A stretch of DNA of 34,122 nt, taken from the NCBI GenBank assembly GCA_945874745.1, contig CAMCIN010000009.1, positions 1-34,122 of the forward strand. Reading direction: 5' to 3'. The first letter of the stretch is position 1, and every line of letters starts with the position of its first letter. Below, in pieces: positions 15,677 to 23,485 of the stretch. Source of the DNA: Akkermansia muciniphila (GTDB taxonomy: Bacteria; Verrucomicrobiota; Verrucomicrobiia; Chthoniobacterales; Chthoniobacteraceae). The notes under the pieces were generated by a model. It did not search any database, was not told the origin of the DNA, and worked only from the letters and a program-made list of their open reading frames with translations. The translations under genes and the position numbers were made by a program.

Positions 15677-16414
15677 ATGAAAAAGTTCAAACTGCTGAGC
15701 CTGAAATCTCTGGTTCCCCAGTCCAAAGTCGCCAATCAACGCAAGCCAGTCACCCGTCTGGCTGCGCGTCTCACGCAACCCGCCTACGACGATTACGAGG
15801 AAGAGCCCACCACGAAGCTCTCCACCGCATTTGTGGTGGTGCTGGTGTTGCACCTTGTTGCTGTCGGTGGAATCTACGCCTTCCACAGCATTAAGACCAA
15901 GCGCCGGGAGGCGGATGGCACAGCACTCACCGCGAGTGTAACCTCCCCAAAAGAGATGGCAGTCAAGGCCGAGACAGCGGCAAAGGCTCCGCCGCTCGCC
16001 CCCACGCACGCGCCGGCACCAGTCGCGCCAGCCGTTGCCTCGCCTGGGGCCGCGGTGGCCGCAAAGGGCGCCGCAGCGCAGCCCTTGGAAAAAGTACCGG
16101 CCGGTCCTTCTGCGGTAGTGCCGCAGCCTGCGAAGCCCGCACCAGCGGCTGGTGGCGCAGCGCAGGCGGGGGGGGCGGCAACGGCGAAGACCGCGAAGGC
16201 AGGGGTGGCTCCGGTGGCTGCTCCCGGTGCCTCTGGTGAAGCGACAGTCAAAACGTATACGGTCCAGAAGGGGGACAACCCGGTGGCGATCGCCAAGCGG
16301 ATGGGCGTGAATTACGACGATTTGCTCAAGATCAACGGGGTTGACGATCCCAAACGGCTTAAGATTGGGCAGGTCTTGAAATTGCCGGTACGCACCAAAC
16401 CCTCGGCAAACTAG
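15677..16414 (+). CDS. Membrane-anchored LysM-domain protein
   Basis: This 245-aa protein sits between murD and ftsW, where standard dcw clusters have no gene. A basic cytoplasmic N-terminus of about 50 residues precedes one membrane span (about 51-70, TAFVVVLVLHLVAVGGIYAF). A low-complexity Ala/Pro/Val linker of roughly 110 residues follows, then a C-terminal LysM module (YTVQKGDNPVAIAKRMGV...LLKINGVDDPKRLKIGQVLKLP, about residues 193-238). LysM domains bind N-acetylglucosamine-containing glycans, so the protein likely reaches peptidoglycan from the inner membrane. No catalytic domain is present. Context suggests a division or septal wall-binding factor, a role comparable to but not homologous with SPOR proteins; this is inference. 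The ATG lacks a Shine-Dalgarno. Confidence 0.88.
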   Translation: MKKFKLLSLKSLVPQSKVANQRKPVTRLAARLTQPAYDDYEEEPTTKLSTAFVVVLVLHLVAVGGIYAFHSIKTKRREADGTALTASVTSPKEMAVKAETAAKAPPLAPTHAPAPVAPAVASPGAAVAAKGAAAQPLEKVPAGPSAVVPQPAKPAPAAGGAAQAGGAATAKTAKAGVAPVAAPGASGEATVKTYTVQKGDNPVAIAKRMGVNYDDLLKINGVDDPKRLKIGQVLKLPVRTKPSAN

Positions 16415-16422
16415 GGTCTCAA

Positions 16423-16446
16423 GCGCGCCCGTTCACGCAGGCGCGC
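16423..16446 (+). other. GC-rich hairpin between the LysM gene and ftsW
   Basis: Perfect 7-bp arms GCGCGCC and GGCGCGC enclose a 10-nt loop, 9 bp after the LysM stop and 34 bp before the ftsW start. No T-tract follows, so it is unlikely to be a strong terminator. It could stabilise or partially attenuate the transcript between the murD-LysM and ftsW-murG parts of the cluster. Confidence 0.4.
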
Positions 16447-16480
16447 GCCCGACTCGAGATCCAAACCCAGGCAAACACCG

Positions 16481-17635
16481 ATGAATCGCCGGAGTGTTTT
16501 AGTGCTGTTACTGGCAGTGGGCGGTCTGCTGGCTGTGGGGATCGTCATGTTGGCCAGCACTGGTGAGTTCGCAGAGGACGCCCACGGGAGGCCGTACTTC
16601 TTCCTCTACCACCAGCTCGGTTGGCTAGCGGTTGGAAGCATTGTGTGTTGGTGTGTGTCCCGGGTGGACTACCACATCTGGATCAAAAATTGGCGCTGGA
16701 TTTACATCGCGGCGCTGGTGCTGCTCGTGTTGTGTTTTATTCCCCCAATCGGGGCGCGGATCAACGGCTCCTCGCGCTGGATCCGTCTCGGGATTGGAAC
16801 CTTCCAGCCCTCAGAACTGGCAAAGTTTGCGGCTGTGACCATGTTGGCGTGGTGGTTTTCCCGGGAGGAGCGAGTGGAGGAGCAAAAGCTCAAGGGGTTT
16901 GTGGTACCCCTCGGTCTGGTGAGCGCGCTCATGCTACTCATTGTGCTGGAGGTGGACGTGGGTTCCACTGCGCTCATTGGCGCCACCACGTTGGTGATCA
17001 TGATTGTGGCTGGTTCCCCGCTGAAGTTCATCCTCCCCGTCATCGGATTTGGAGTGAGTGTCATTGTCGGGGCGATCCTCATGATGCCTGAGCGCATGGG
17101 CCGGTTCCTCGCGTTTATGCACCCCGAACGCTACCCCAAGGATGCCTACCAGACTGAGCAGGGGCTCATCGCCCTTGGCAGTGGGGGGATTTCGGGGTTG
17201 GGGCTTGGCAACGGCCGGCAAAAGCTCCTCTACCTCCCGTTTGCGCACACCGACTTTATTTTCCCAGTCATCGGCGAGGAGCTTGGGCTGGCGGGAACCC
17301 TGGGCATCGTGCTGGCCTACATTCTCTTCATCCTCGGCGGAGTCACCATTGCGGTGAAGGCGCGCGACAGGGCGGGGCTGCTCTTTGGAATGGGGATCGT
17401 GATGATCATCGCTACTCAGGCCGCGGTGAACCTTGGCGTCACGACGCAGCTGCTGCCCAACAAAGGCTTGCCGCTCCCCTTCATCTCGTACGGCGGTTCC
17501 AACCTGCTTTTTTGTATGGCCTGTGTGGGCGTGCTCATCAACATCTACCGCCAGGGACTGACCGAGCAGGAGGAGGAGCAAATGGAGCAGCTCGAGCTGG
17601 TGCTGCAATCCGAGCGGAGGCCGGTCAGGCTTTAA
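16481..17635 (+). CDS. ftsW: Septal peptidoglycan polymerase FtsW (SEDS family)
   Basis: FtsW is the SEDS-family glycosyltransferase that polymerises lipid II at the septum with FtsI. The 384-aa protein has about ten membrane spans. NGSSRWIRLGIGTFQPSELAK near residues 92-112 is the SEDS signature. LPFAHTDFIFPVIGEELGL holds the essential aspartate, and LPLPFISYGGSN lies near the C-terminus. EQGLIALGSGGISGLGLGNG is also characteristic. A RodA assignment is possible by sequence alone, but position between murD and murG and beside ftsI makes FtsW much more likely. The cytoplasmic tail is Glu/Gln-rich. The ATG lacks a Shine-Dalgarno and follows a GC-rich hairpin; murG starts 1 nt after the stop. 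Confidence 0.94.
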   Translation: MNRRSVLVLLLAVGGLLAVGIVMLASTGEFAEDAHGRPYFFLYHQLGWLAVGSIVCWCVSRVDYHIWIKNWRWIYIAALVLLVLCFIPPIGARINGSSRWIRLGIGTFQPSELAKFAAVTMLAWWFSREERVEEQKLKGFVVPLGLVSALMLLIVLEVDVGSTALIGATTLVIMIVAGSPLKFILPVIGFGVSVIVGAILMMPERMGRFLAFMHPERYPKDAYQTEQGLIALGSGGISGLGLGNGRQKLLYLPFAHTDFIFPVIGEELGLAGTLGIVLAYILFILGGVTIAVKARDRAGLLFGMGIVMIIATQAAVNLGVTTQLLPNKGLPLPFISYGGSNLLFCMACVGVLINIYRQGLTEQEEEQMEQLELVLQSERRPVRL

Positions 17636-17636
17636 T

Positions 17637-18740
17637 ATGAAGCGCTTTGCCATCGCTGCAGGCGGGACAGGCGGCCACCTCTTTCCGGGGTTGGCTGTTG
17701 CTGAGGTATTGCATTCCTGGGGGCACCAAGTGTTGCTGCTGACATCCGAAAAACACATTGATGCAGTCGCAACCGAGGGGCGCTCCGAATTTCAAATTGC
17801 GCGTCTTCCGGGGATGGGGCTGCCTCGCGGGATCACCCTCCAAACAGTCAAGTTTCTCGCCCGATTTGCCCGTGGGATTCTGCACTGCCGCAGCCTTTTT
17901 GCCGAGTTCCAGCCCGCGGCAGTTTTGGGCATGGGCGGCTTTACCTCAATCGCGCCCATTCTGGCCGGCCGGTTGAGCGGGTTGCCCGTCTTCGTGCACG
18001 AATCCAACGCGATTCCCGGCAAGGCGAACCGGCTCAACGCCCGTCTCGCCGGCAGTTGGCTCACCGGCTTTGAGGAGTGCGCGCTTCAAATTCCCTCGGT
18101 GCCCTGCACCGTTACAGGCACCCCAGTGCGCAGCGCCTTTTTGCAGCACCCTTCCAAGACGGAAGCCCTCCGGAAATTCGGCCTCTCCCCAGACCGTAAG
18201 ACCGTCCTTGTCATGGGCGGCAGCCAGGGCGCCGCGGGCGTCAACATGGCTGTGATGCAGGCCGCTGTAAATCTGGCCTCCGCCGGTTATCAGTTTTTGC
18301 ACATCACCGGCGCGGCCGACGAGCAGGCGGTCGCCGCATTTTATCGGAACGCGGGGATTCCCGCCTGGACCGCGGCCTTCCACCACGCGATGCAGGACGC
18401 CTACAGCGCGGCTGACATTGCGGTTGCCCGTTCCGGCGCGGCGAGCCTCACAGAGCTCTCTTTCTTTGGGCTGCCTTCGATTCTGATTCCGTACCCTTTT
18501 GCCGCCGAGGATCACCAGACTTGTAACGCCAAGGTTTTCAGTAAAGTCGGCGCGGCGCTTTTGGTACAGGAGCGCGAGGCCACCGGCCCTTTTTTGGCGG
18601 CCGAGATCCAACGGATTTTGGAGGACCCCCAGGGGCTGGCCAAAATGAAGGAGGCCTGCCGGGCTCTTTACAAAGGCGACGCGGCGGAGCGGGTGGCCAA
18701 GGTTTTGGTGAACGCCGCAGAAGGGAGGTCGAGCAAATGA
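17637..18740 (+). CDS. murG: UDP-GlcNAc:lipid I N-acetylglucosaminyltransferase MurG
   Basis: MurG adds GlcNAc from UDP-GlcNAc to lipid I to form lipid II on the cytoplasmic face of the membrane. The 367-aa GT-B protein begins with the glycine-rich loop AAGGTGGHLFPGLAVAEVL. The MGGFTS and VHESNAIPGKANR segments are typical of the N-terminal domain. In the C-terminal domain MGGSQGAAGVN is the second glycine loop. RSGAASLTELSFFGLPSILIPYPFAAEDHQ is the UDP-GlcNAc-binding region, here with AEDHQ where many homologues have ADDHQ. The ATG is 1 nt after the ftsW stop and the end overlaps murC-murB by 4 bp. Confidence 0.96.
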   Translation: MKRFAIAAGGTGGHLFPGLAVAEVLHSWGHQVLLLTSEKHIDAVATEGRSEFQIARLPGMGLPRGITLQTVKFLARFARGILHCRSLFAEFQPAAVLGMGGFTSIAPILAGRLSGLPVFVHESNAIPGKANRLNARLAGSWLTGFEECALQIPSVPCTVTGTPVRSAFLQHPSKTEALRKFGLSPDRKTVLVMGGSQGAAGVNMAVMQAAVNLASAGYQFLHITGAADEQAVAAFYRNAGIPAWTAAFHHAMQDAYSAADIAVARSGAASLTELSFFGLPSILIPYPFAAEDHQTCNAKVFSKVGAALLVQEREATGPFLAAEIQRILEDPQGLAKMKEACRALYKGDAAERVAKVLVNAAEGRSSK

Positions 18741-21085
18741 GCACGTTCCCGACTGATCTCCAGCAAGGAGTATCCCAAGGAAAAACAACGGAGGCCGGAG
18801 AGCTGGGACGTTGGCTGGAGGGAGGGTCGCGGCGGATCCACCTCATCGGAGTGGCAGGCTCAGGGATGAGCGGAATCGCCGCACTGTTGCTGGAACTGGG
18901 ACACCACGTGAGCGGTTCCGACAAGGCAAGCACGGTGGAGGTTGAGCGGTTGCGCACTGCCGGGTTGGATTTTTATTCCCCCTCAAACGCAGCGGCGGCG
19001 GGGGCCGCAGAACTGGTGGTCTACTCGTCGGCGATTCGTGCGGAGCACCCGGATTTCGCGGCGGCAACCGGCTTGGCGGTGCGGTTGGTGCGCCGGGCCG
19101 AGGCGCTGGCGGCGATGCTGGGGACGCGCCGCGGGGTGGTGGTGGCGGGCATGCACGGGAAAACGACCACCTCGGCGATGGCTGCGCATGTGCTGCGGGC
19201 CGGGGGGCTGAATCCCTCCCACTATGTGGGTGCCGAGATCCCGGTTTTGGGCACCAACGCGCATTGGAACACGCAGGGAGAATGGTTTGTGGCCGAGGGT
19301 GATGAAAGCGACGGAACGCTGGCCTTGTATGAAACCGAGCACTCCATCGTGCTTAACGTCGAGGAAGAGCATCTGGACTACTACCAGGACATCGACGCGA
19401 TCGACGTGGTCTTTCGGCAACTCCTCGCCCACACCCGGGGAAAGGTTTTCTTTTGCGCCGATGACGCCCATGCCACGCGGCTTTGCGCGGGCCGCGAGGG
19501 GGCGATCTCCTACGGGGAGCGTTCCACGTCTTTCTATCGGTTTGATGATCTCCATCTCAAGCCGTTCCAAAGCCATTTCCGGGTGGTCCGCGACGGGCAG
19601 GCTCTCGGCGCAGTCACCTTGAATATTCCAGGGCGCCACAACGCGAGCAACGCAGTGAGCGTCGTTGCGCTTGCCACGGAATTGGGCGTGCCGTTTGCCG
19701 AGATCGCACGCGCGCTTGAGAGTTTCCGCGGGGCAAAACGGCGGTTTGAAATCAAGTACCGCTCTTCCAAGTACATGGTGGTGGACGACTACGGGCACCA
19801 TCCCACCGAGGTGCGCGCAACCCTTGCCGCGGCGCGCAACGCTGGCGCGGGGAGGTTGCTTGTGGTGTTTCAACCGCACCGCTACAGCCGGACCGTGGCC
19901 CTCAAGGAGGAGTTTGGCCGCGCCTTTTCGGATGCTGCAGAAGTCTGGGTGACGGCGATCTATGCCGCCAGCGAGCAGCCCTTGGAGGGGGTCAGTGGAG
20001 AGCTGTTGGTCGAGGAGATCCGGCGCGACGGCCATCCCGCCGTCAACTACCAGCCCGACCGTGCAAGCCTCCTACTTGAGGTTGGCAGAAGCCTCCGGCC
20101 TGGCGATTGCGTCCTGACTCTCGGCGCGGGGAACATCCACGAACAGGCGGCAAATCTCTCCCGCGACCTCTCGGTGCTGGAGGCGCTCCAGCAGGCTATG
20201 GGCCCGGGCGAGGCCCGCCTGTATGAGCCCCTTTCAAAGCACACCACCCTGCGCATCGGCGGGCCCGCCCAGTATTGGCTCGAGCCCGAAACGGAGGAGG
20301 GTTTTGCGCGGGTGGTTCGGTATTGCCATGCCGAGGGGGTGCCCCTTTTTGTGATTGGCCGTGGCTCCAATCTTCTGGTTCGAGACGGCGGCATCCGGGG
20401 CGTGGTCGTTTATTTGGGGCGTGGGGAGTTCAAGCATCTGGAGGTGCGAGGCTCCCAGATCACGGCGGGTGCCGGCGTGAGACAAAAGGAACTGGCGCTC
20501 GCCGCAAGGGATGCTGGGCTCGGTGGGTTTGAGTGGTTCGAAGGCATTCCGGGGAATGTCGGGGGAGCGCTTCGGATGAACGCGGGCGCCATGGGGGCGG
20601 AGGCCTTTGGGCAGGTGGTGAGCATGCGGTACGTCGACAGCGAGGGCGAATTCCACACGCGGACTCCCGCCGAGATCGAGGTGCACTACCGGAACGTGCC
20701 TTTTCTCAGGCAGAACTACGCGGTGTCCGCCACCTTCTTCGGGGAGGCGAGTGCTCCCGAACAGATCGAGGAGCGCTTGGAGGCGTCCATTCGAAAGCGG
20801 CGAAGCTCCCAGCCGCGCGAGTCCAGTGCGGGCTGTATTTTCAAAAACCCGGCGGAACTGCCTGCGGGGAGGCTCATCGAAGAGCTCGGACTCAAGGGAA
20901 GCCGCTCCGGCGGGGCGAAGGTTTCTGAGGTGCATGGAAACTTTTTGGTCAACGAGCGGGATGCGACCGCAGGCGAGATGCTGGCGTTGATCGCAAAGGT
21001 ACAGGAGACAGCGTTCTTAAAACGCGGAATCCAGCTGGAGACAGAAGTGCAAATCGTAGGAGAAGAGAAAGTTGCATATGCTTGA
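18737..21085 (+). CDS. murC-murB: MurC-MurB fusion: UDP-MurNAc--L-alanine ligase / UDP-GlcNAc-enolpyruvate reductase
   Basis: A single 782-aa frame carries two enzymes of adjacent steps: MurB makes UDP-MurNAc and MurC adds L-alanine. MurC occupies about residues 30-475, with HLIGVAGSGMSGIAALL, the P-loop GMHGKTTTSAMAAHVL (about 138), EEEHLDYYQDID and DDYGHHPTEV. After a short join, MurB runs from about 485 to the end: KHTTLRIGGPAQYW, GRGSNLLVRDGG (FAD binding), EGIPGNVGGALRMNAGA, VHYRNVPF and SAGCIFKNP. It lacks the tyrosine loop of E. coli-type MurB, so it looks like type II. The residue matching the catalytic serine is Cys700. I see no frameshift or stop at the join. A MurB/MurC fusion has been described, as I recall, in Verrucomicrobium spinosum, which supports the phylum call. 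Confidence 0.95.
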   Translation: MSTFPTDLQQGVSQGKTTEAGELGRWLEGGSRRIHLIGVAGSGMSGIAALLLELGHHVSGSDKASTVEVERLRTAGLDFYSPSNAAAAGAAELVVYSSAIRAEHPDFAAATGLAVRLVRRAEALAAMLGTRRGVVVAGMHGKTTTSAMAAHVLRAGGLNPSHYVGAEIPVLGTNAHWNTQGEWFVAEGDESDGTLALYETEHSIVLNVEEEHLDYYQDIDAIDVVFRQLLAHTRGKVFFCADDAHATRLCAGREGAISYGERSTSFYRFDDLHLKPFQSHFRVVRDGQALGAVTLNIPGRHNASNAVSVVALATELGVPFAEIARALESFRGAKRRFEIKYRSSKYMVVDDYGHHPTEVRATLAAARNAGAGRLLVVFQPHRYSRTVALKEEFGRAFSDAAEVWVTAIYAASEQPLEGVSGELLVEEIRRDGHPAVNYQPDRASLLLEVGRSLRPGDCVLTLGAGNIHEQAANLSRDLSVLEALQQAMGPGEARLYEPLSKHTTLRIGGPAQYWLEPETEEGFARVVRYCHAEGVPLFVIGRGSNLLVRDGGIRGVVVYLGRGEFKHLEVRGSQITAGAGVRQKELALAARDAGLGGFEWFEGIPGNVGGALRMNAGAMGAEAFGQVVSMRYVDSEGEFHTRTPAEIEVHYRNVPFLRQNYAVSATFFGEASAPEQIEERLEASIRKRRSSQPRESSAGCIFKNPAELPAGRLIEELGLKGSRSGGAKVSEVHGNFLVNERDATAGEMLALIAKVQETAFLKRGIQLETEVQIVGEEKVAYA

Positions 21086-22022
21086 GGTAGCCAAAAACGA
21101 TCAAGGCCTGCGTGGCAGGCGCATTGCGGTGCTCATGGGCGGCCCTGGGTCAGAGCGGCCCGTCTCGCTGGCCTCTGGGGCCGGGGTGGCTGCGGCTTTG
21201 CGCAGTCTTGGGGCGGAGGTTTGCGAGGTGGACGTGCGGGACGCCGGTTTTGTGGTGCCTGAGGGCGTCGAGCTGGCGTTCAACGTCATTCATGGGACCT
21301 TTGGGGAGGACGGGCAGGTGCAGCGGATTTTGGAGGCGCGGGGCATCGCGTACACCGGCGAAGGCGTGGCTGGCAGCGAGCTGGCGATTGATAAAATCGC
21401 GACCAAACAGCGCCTGCTTGAGCACGGGGTGCCCACGGCTGCCTTTGAGGTCTTGCTGCCCGGCGAACGGCCGACGCTCCCTCTGCCCTACGTGCTCAAG
21501 GCTCCCAAAGAGGGCTCCAGCGTGGGGGTCTACATTGTCCGGGAGGCTGCGGAGGTCGAGGCGCGCCTTGCCGAAGTGCGTGGTTACGCAGACGAGATCT
21601 TGGTGGAAGCGTTCGTGGCGGGCCGCGAACTGACGGTCGGAATTCTGGGGAACCGCCCGCTGCCGGTGGTGGAGATTTGCCCGAAGGAGGGCTTTTACGA
21701 TTTCCAAAACAAATACCCCTTCTTAAACCCGCAGGCCGCGGGCGCCGACCACTGGTGCCCTGCAGATCTGGAGGAGGCGGTCGCCCGTGAGGTGCAGCAG
21801 ATCGCGTTTGCCGCCAACCGGGCGCTGGGACTTGAGGTCTACTGCAGGGTCGACATCCTTTTGGATGCGCAGAACCGACCGGTCGTGCTTGAGATAAATA
21901 CAATTCCGGGTATGACGCAGGTCAGCCTTTTGCCCGAGGCCGCGGCCGCCGCAGGAATCTCTTACGCCGCTCTCTGCGCAGAAGTTATATCTCTTTCTGA
22001 ACGAAGACTTTCTCTCAAATGA
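21072..22022 (+). CDS. ddl: D-alanine--D-alanine ligase
   Basis: Ddl joins two D-alanines with ATP; MurF uses the product. The 316-aa ATP-grasp protein shows VLMGGPGSERPVSLASG at the N-terminus, FNVIHGTFGEDGQVQ, YTGEGVAGSELAIDKIATK, LKAPKEGSSVGVYIV, EAFVAGRELTVGILG, and the C-terminal metal-binding LEINTIPGMTQVSLLPEAA. All are characteristic. The ORF track opens at a TTG (21072) that lies 9 nt after AGGAG and overlaps murC-murB by 14 bp. An ATG at 21078 (MLEVAKN) is the alternative and gives an 8-bp overlap. This is one of the few genes here with a good Shine-Dalgarno. It overlaps ftsQ by 4 bp. Confidence 0.96.
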   Translation: MHMLEVAKNDQGLRGRRIAVLMGGPGSERPVSLASGAGVAAALRSLGAEVCEVDVRDAGFVVPEGVELAFNVIHGTFGEDGQVQRILEARGIAYTGEGVAGSELAIDKIATKQRLLEHGVPTAAFEVLLPGERPTLPLPYVLKAPKEGSSVGVYIVREAAEVEARLAEVRGYADEILVEAFVAGRELTVGILGNRPLPVVEICPKEGFYDFQNKYPFLNPQAAGADHWCPADLEEAVAREVQQIAFAANRALGLEVYCRVDILLDAQNRPVVLEINTIPGMTQVSLLPEAAAAAGISYAALCAEVISLSERRLSLK

Positions 22023-23485
22023 GCTTCTTCTCCACTCCCACCTCGAATCGCCGCATCAAACACGGCAGGGAAAAGCGCGCCGCCAACATGTTGGAGGTCA
22101 GCACGCGGCCAAACCGGGAGAACCGCCTGCAGATGCGGCGCAGCTTCTCCACGATTGTGAAGATCCTTCTGGTGGTCGGCCTGATTGCGGGCGTCGCACT
22201 GGGCGGGCGGGGCATGGTCAACCGGTTTGTTTGGGAGAATCCCGCCTACGCGCTGGCTGACATCCGCGTGTCTACGGACGGGCTGCTCACACGGGTCCAG
22301 GTGTTGGAATTGCTCGAAGTGTGGGAGGGGAAAAACATCTTTACCTTGGATATCTCCAAAATGAGGCGGGAACTCGACGCCCTGCCGCAGGTGGAGAAGG
22401 CCGACATCCGCCGGCAGCTGCCCGACCGCCTCGAGATCCGGATCTCCGAGCGGCAACCCGTGGCGTGGGTGGCTGCTTCCGCCGAGGCGGAACTTGGGGT
22501 GGGAGTCGCCTCTCTTTTGGTCGACACCCGCGGGTTTGTGATGCGCACCCGCAAGGTGCTGCCCGAGCATCTGGCTTTGCCGCGCATCATAGGCGTGGTG
22601 ATGGAAGACGTGGCACCCGGCCAGAAGCTCCCCACCGCGGAAGCGCTCTCAGCCCTTGAGCTCATCAAGCTGAGCGTGGAGGACCTGCGCTGGCAGCCCA
22701 GAGTCGTGGATGTCAGCAAGGGTTACTGCCTTCTGGTGACGGACGATCACCGGGCTCGGGTGACCTTTGGCTTCGACAACATCGAGGGCCAGCTGGGCCG
22801 GTTGCGCCAGCTTATGGATTATGTCGAACCCCAGAACCGCGAGTTGCAGTCGGTCAACCTGATGCTTGAGCGTAATATTCCTGTCGTGTTTGCCGCGCCG
22901 CCAACGCCGCCGACCCTCCCCGTCATTGATCCGAAAACCGGCAAGCCAAAGCTTGGAGTGAAGGGCGCGCCCGTCGCCCAGGCACTCCCTTTTTCAGGTG
23001 GCATTTCCGGCGGTGTCGTCCAGTCGGCTGCGTCTCCCCAGGCAACGCCCACCCGGAGCGAGCCAACGTCGGGAACGCTCCCCGCAGCCAAATCTGTTTC
23101 TGCTTCCACCGGGGCCTCCTCCACCCGTCCGCAGCCCAAGCGCATTCCAGAGCTTGAAGCTGCGCCCCCAAAAAAGGCTCAACCCGAATCTGAACGGATT
23201 TTGAAGATGGCCAAAGTGAGCGAGCCTGCCGCGCCTGTCCGCCAGAAAGAGGTGCCGGAAAAGCCTGCCCGCCGAAAAGTCGAGCGGGACGAGGAAGAGG
23301 AGGACGCGCCCAAGCGCCCGGTGAAGGCCGTGCGTCCAATCGAGCCGCCGCCAAAAGCCGCGCCCCGGGCCAAGCCGGTCTCCCCGAGCACTCCAGAGCC
23401 CCCGCCCCGGGCCGTTCCGTCCGCCGCACCTCCAAGCGTGTCGCCCAGTGAGTCATTAAGAAAACTTTTCAACCCCCATGGCTAG
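22019..23485 (+). CDS. ftsQ: Cell division protein FtsQ with long disordered C-terminal tail
   Basis: FtsQ is a bitopic division protein that recruits FtsL/FtsB. A basic cytoplasmic N-terminus is followed by one membrane span (about residues 46-63, TIVKILLVVGLIAGVALG). A POTRA domain comes next, beginning near YALADIRVSTDGLLTRVQVLELLEVWEGKNIFTLD (cut into several strands and helices). A FtsQ-type beta domain runs to about residue 285, including LPDRLEIRISERQPVAW. From about 290 to 488 the protein is Pro/Ala/Lys/Arg/Glu-rich and apparently disordered. The total of 488 aa is well above the usual 250-300. The tail has a basic-acidic patch (RRKVERDEEEEDAPKRP). ATGA overlap with ddl; 8-bp overlap with ftsA. 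Confidence 0.9.
   Translation: MSFFSTPTSNRRIKHGREKRAANMLEVSTRPNRENRLQMRRSFSTIVKILLVVGLIAGVALGGRGMVNRFVWENPAYALADIRVSTDGLLTRVQVLELLEVWEGKNIFTLDISKMRRELDALPQVEKADIRRQLPDRLEIRISERQPVAWVAASAEAELGVGVASLLVDTRGFVMRTRKVLPEHLALPRIIGVVMEDVAPGQKLPTAEALSALELIKLSVEDLRWQPRVVDVSKGYCLLVTDDHRARVTFGFDNIEGQLGRLRQLMDYVEPQNRELQSVNLMLERNIPVVFAAPPTPPTLPVIDPKTGKPKLGVKGAPVAQALPFSGGISGGVVQSAASPQATPTRSEPTSGTLPAAKSVSASTGASSTRPQPKRIPELEAAPPKKAQPESERILKMAKVSEPAAPVRQKEVPEKPARRKVERDEEEEDAPKRPVKAVRPIEPPPKAAPRAKPVSPSTPEPPPRAVPSAAPPSVSPSESLRKLFNPHG

Noticed and set aside
14936-16009. 357-aa minus-strand ORF opposite murD and the LysM gene
   Set aside because: It crosses two well-supported plus-strand genes and has no domain signature.
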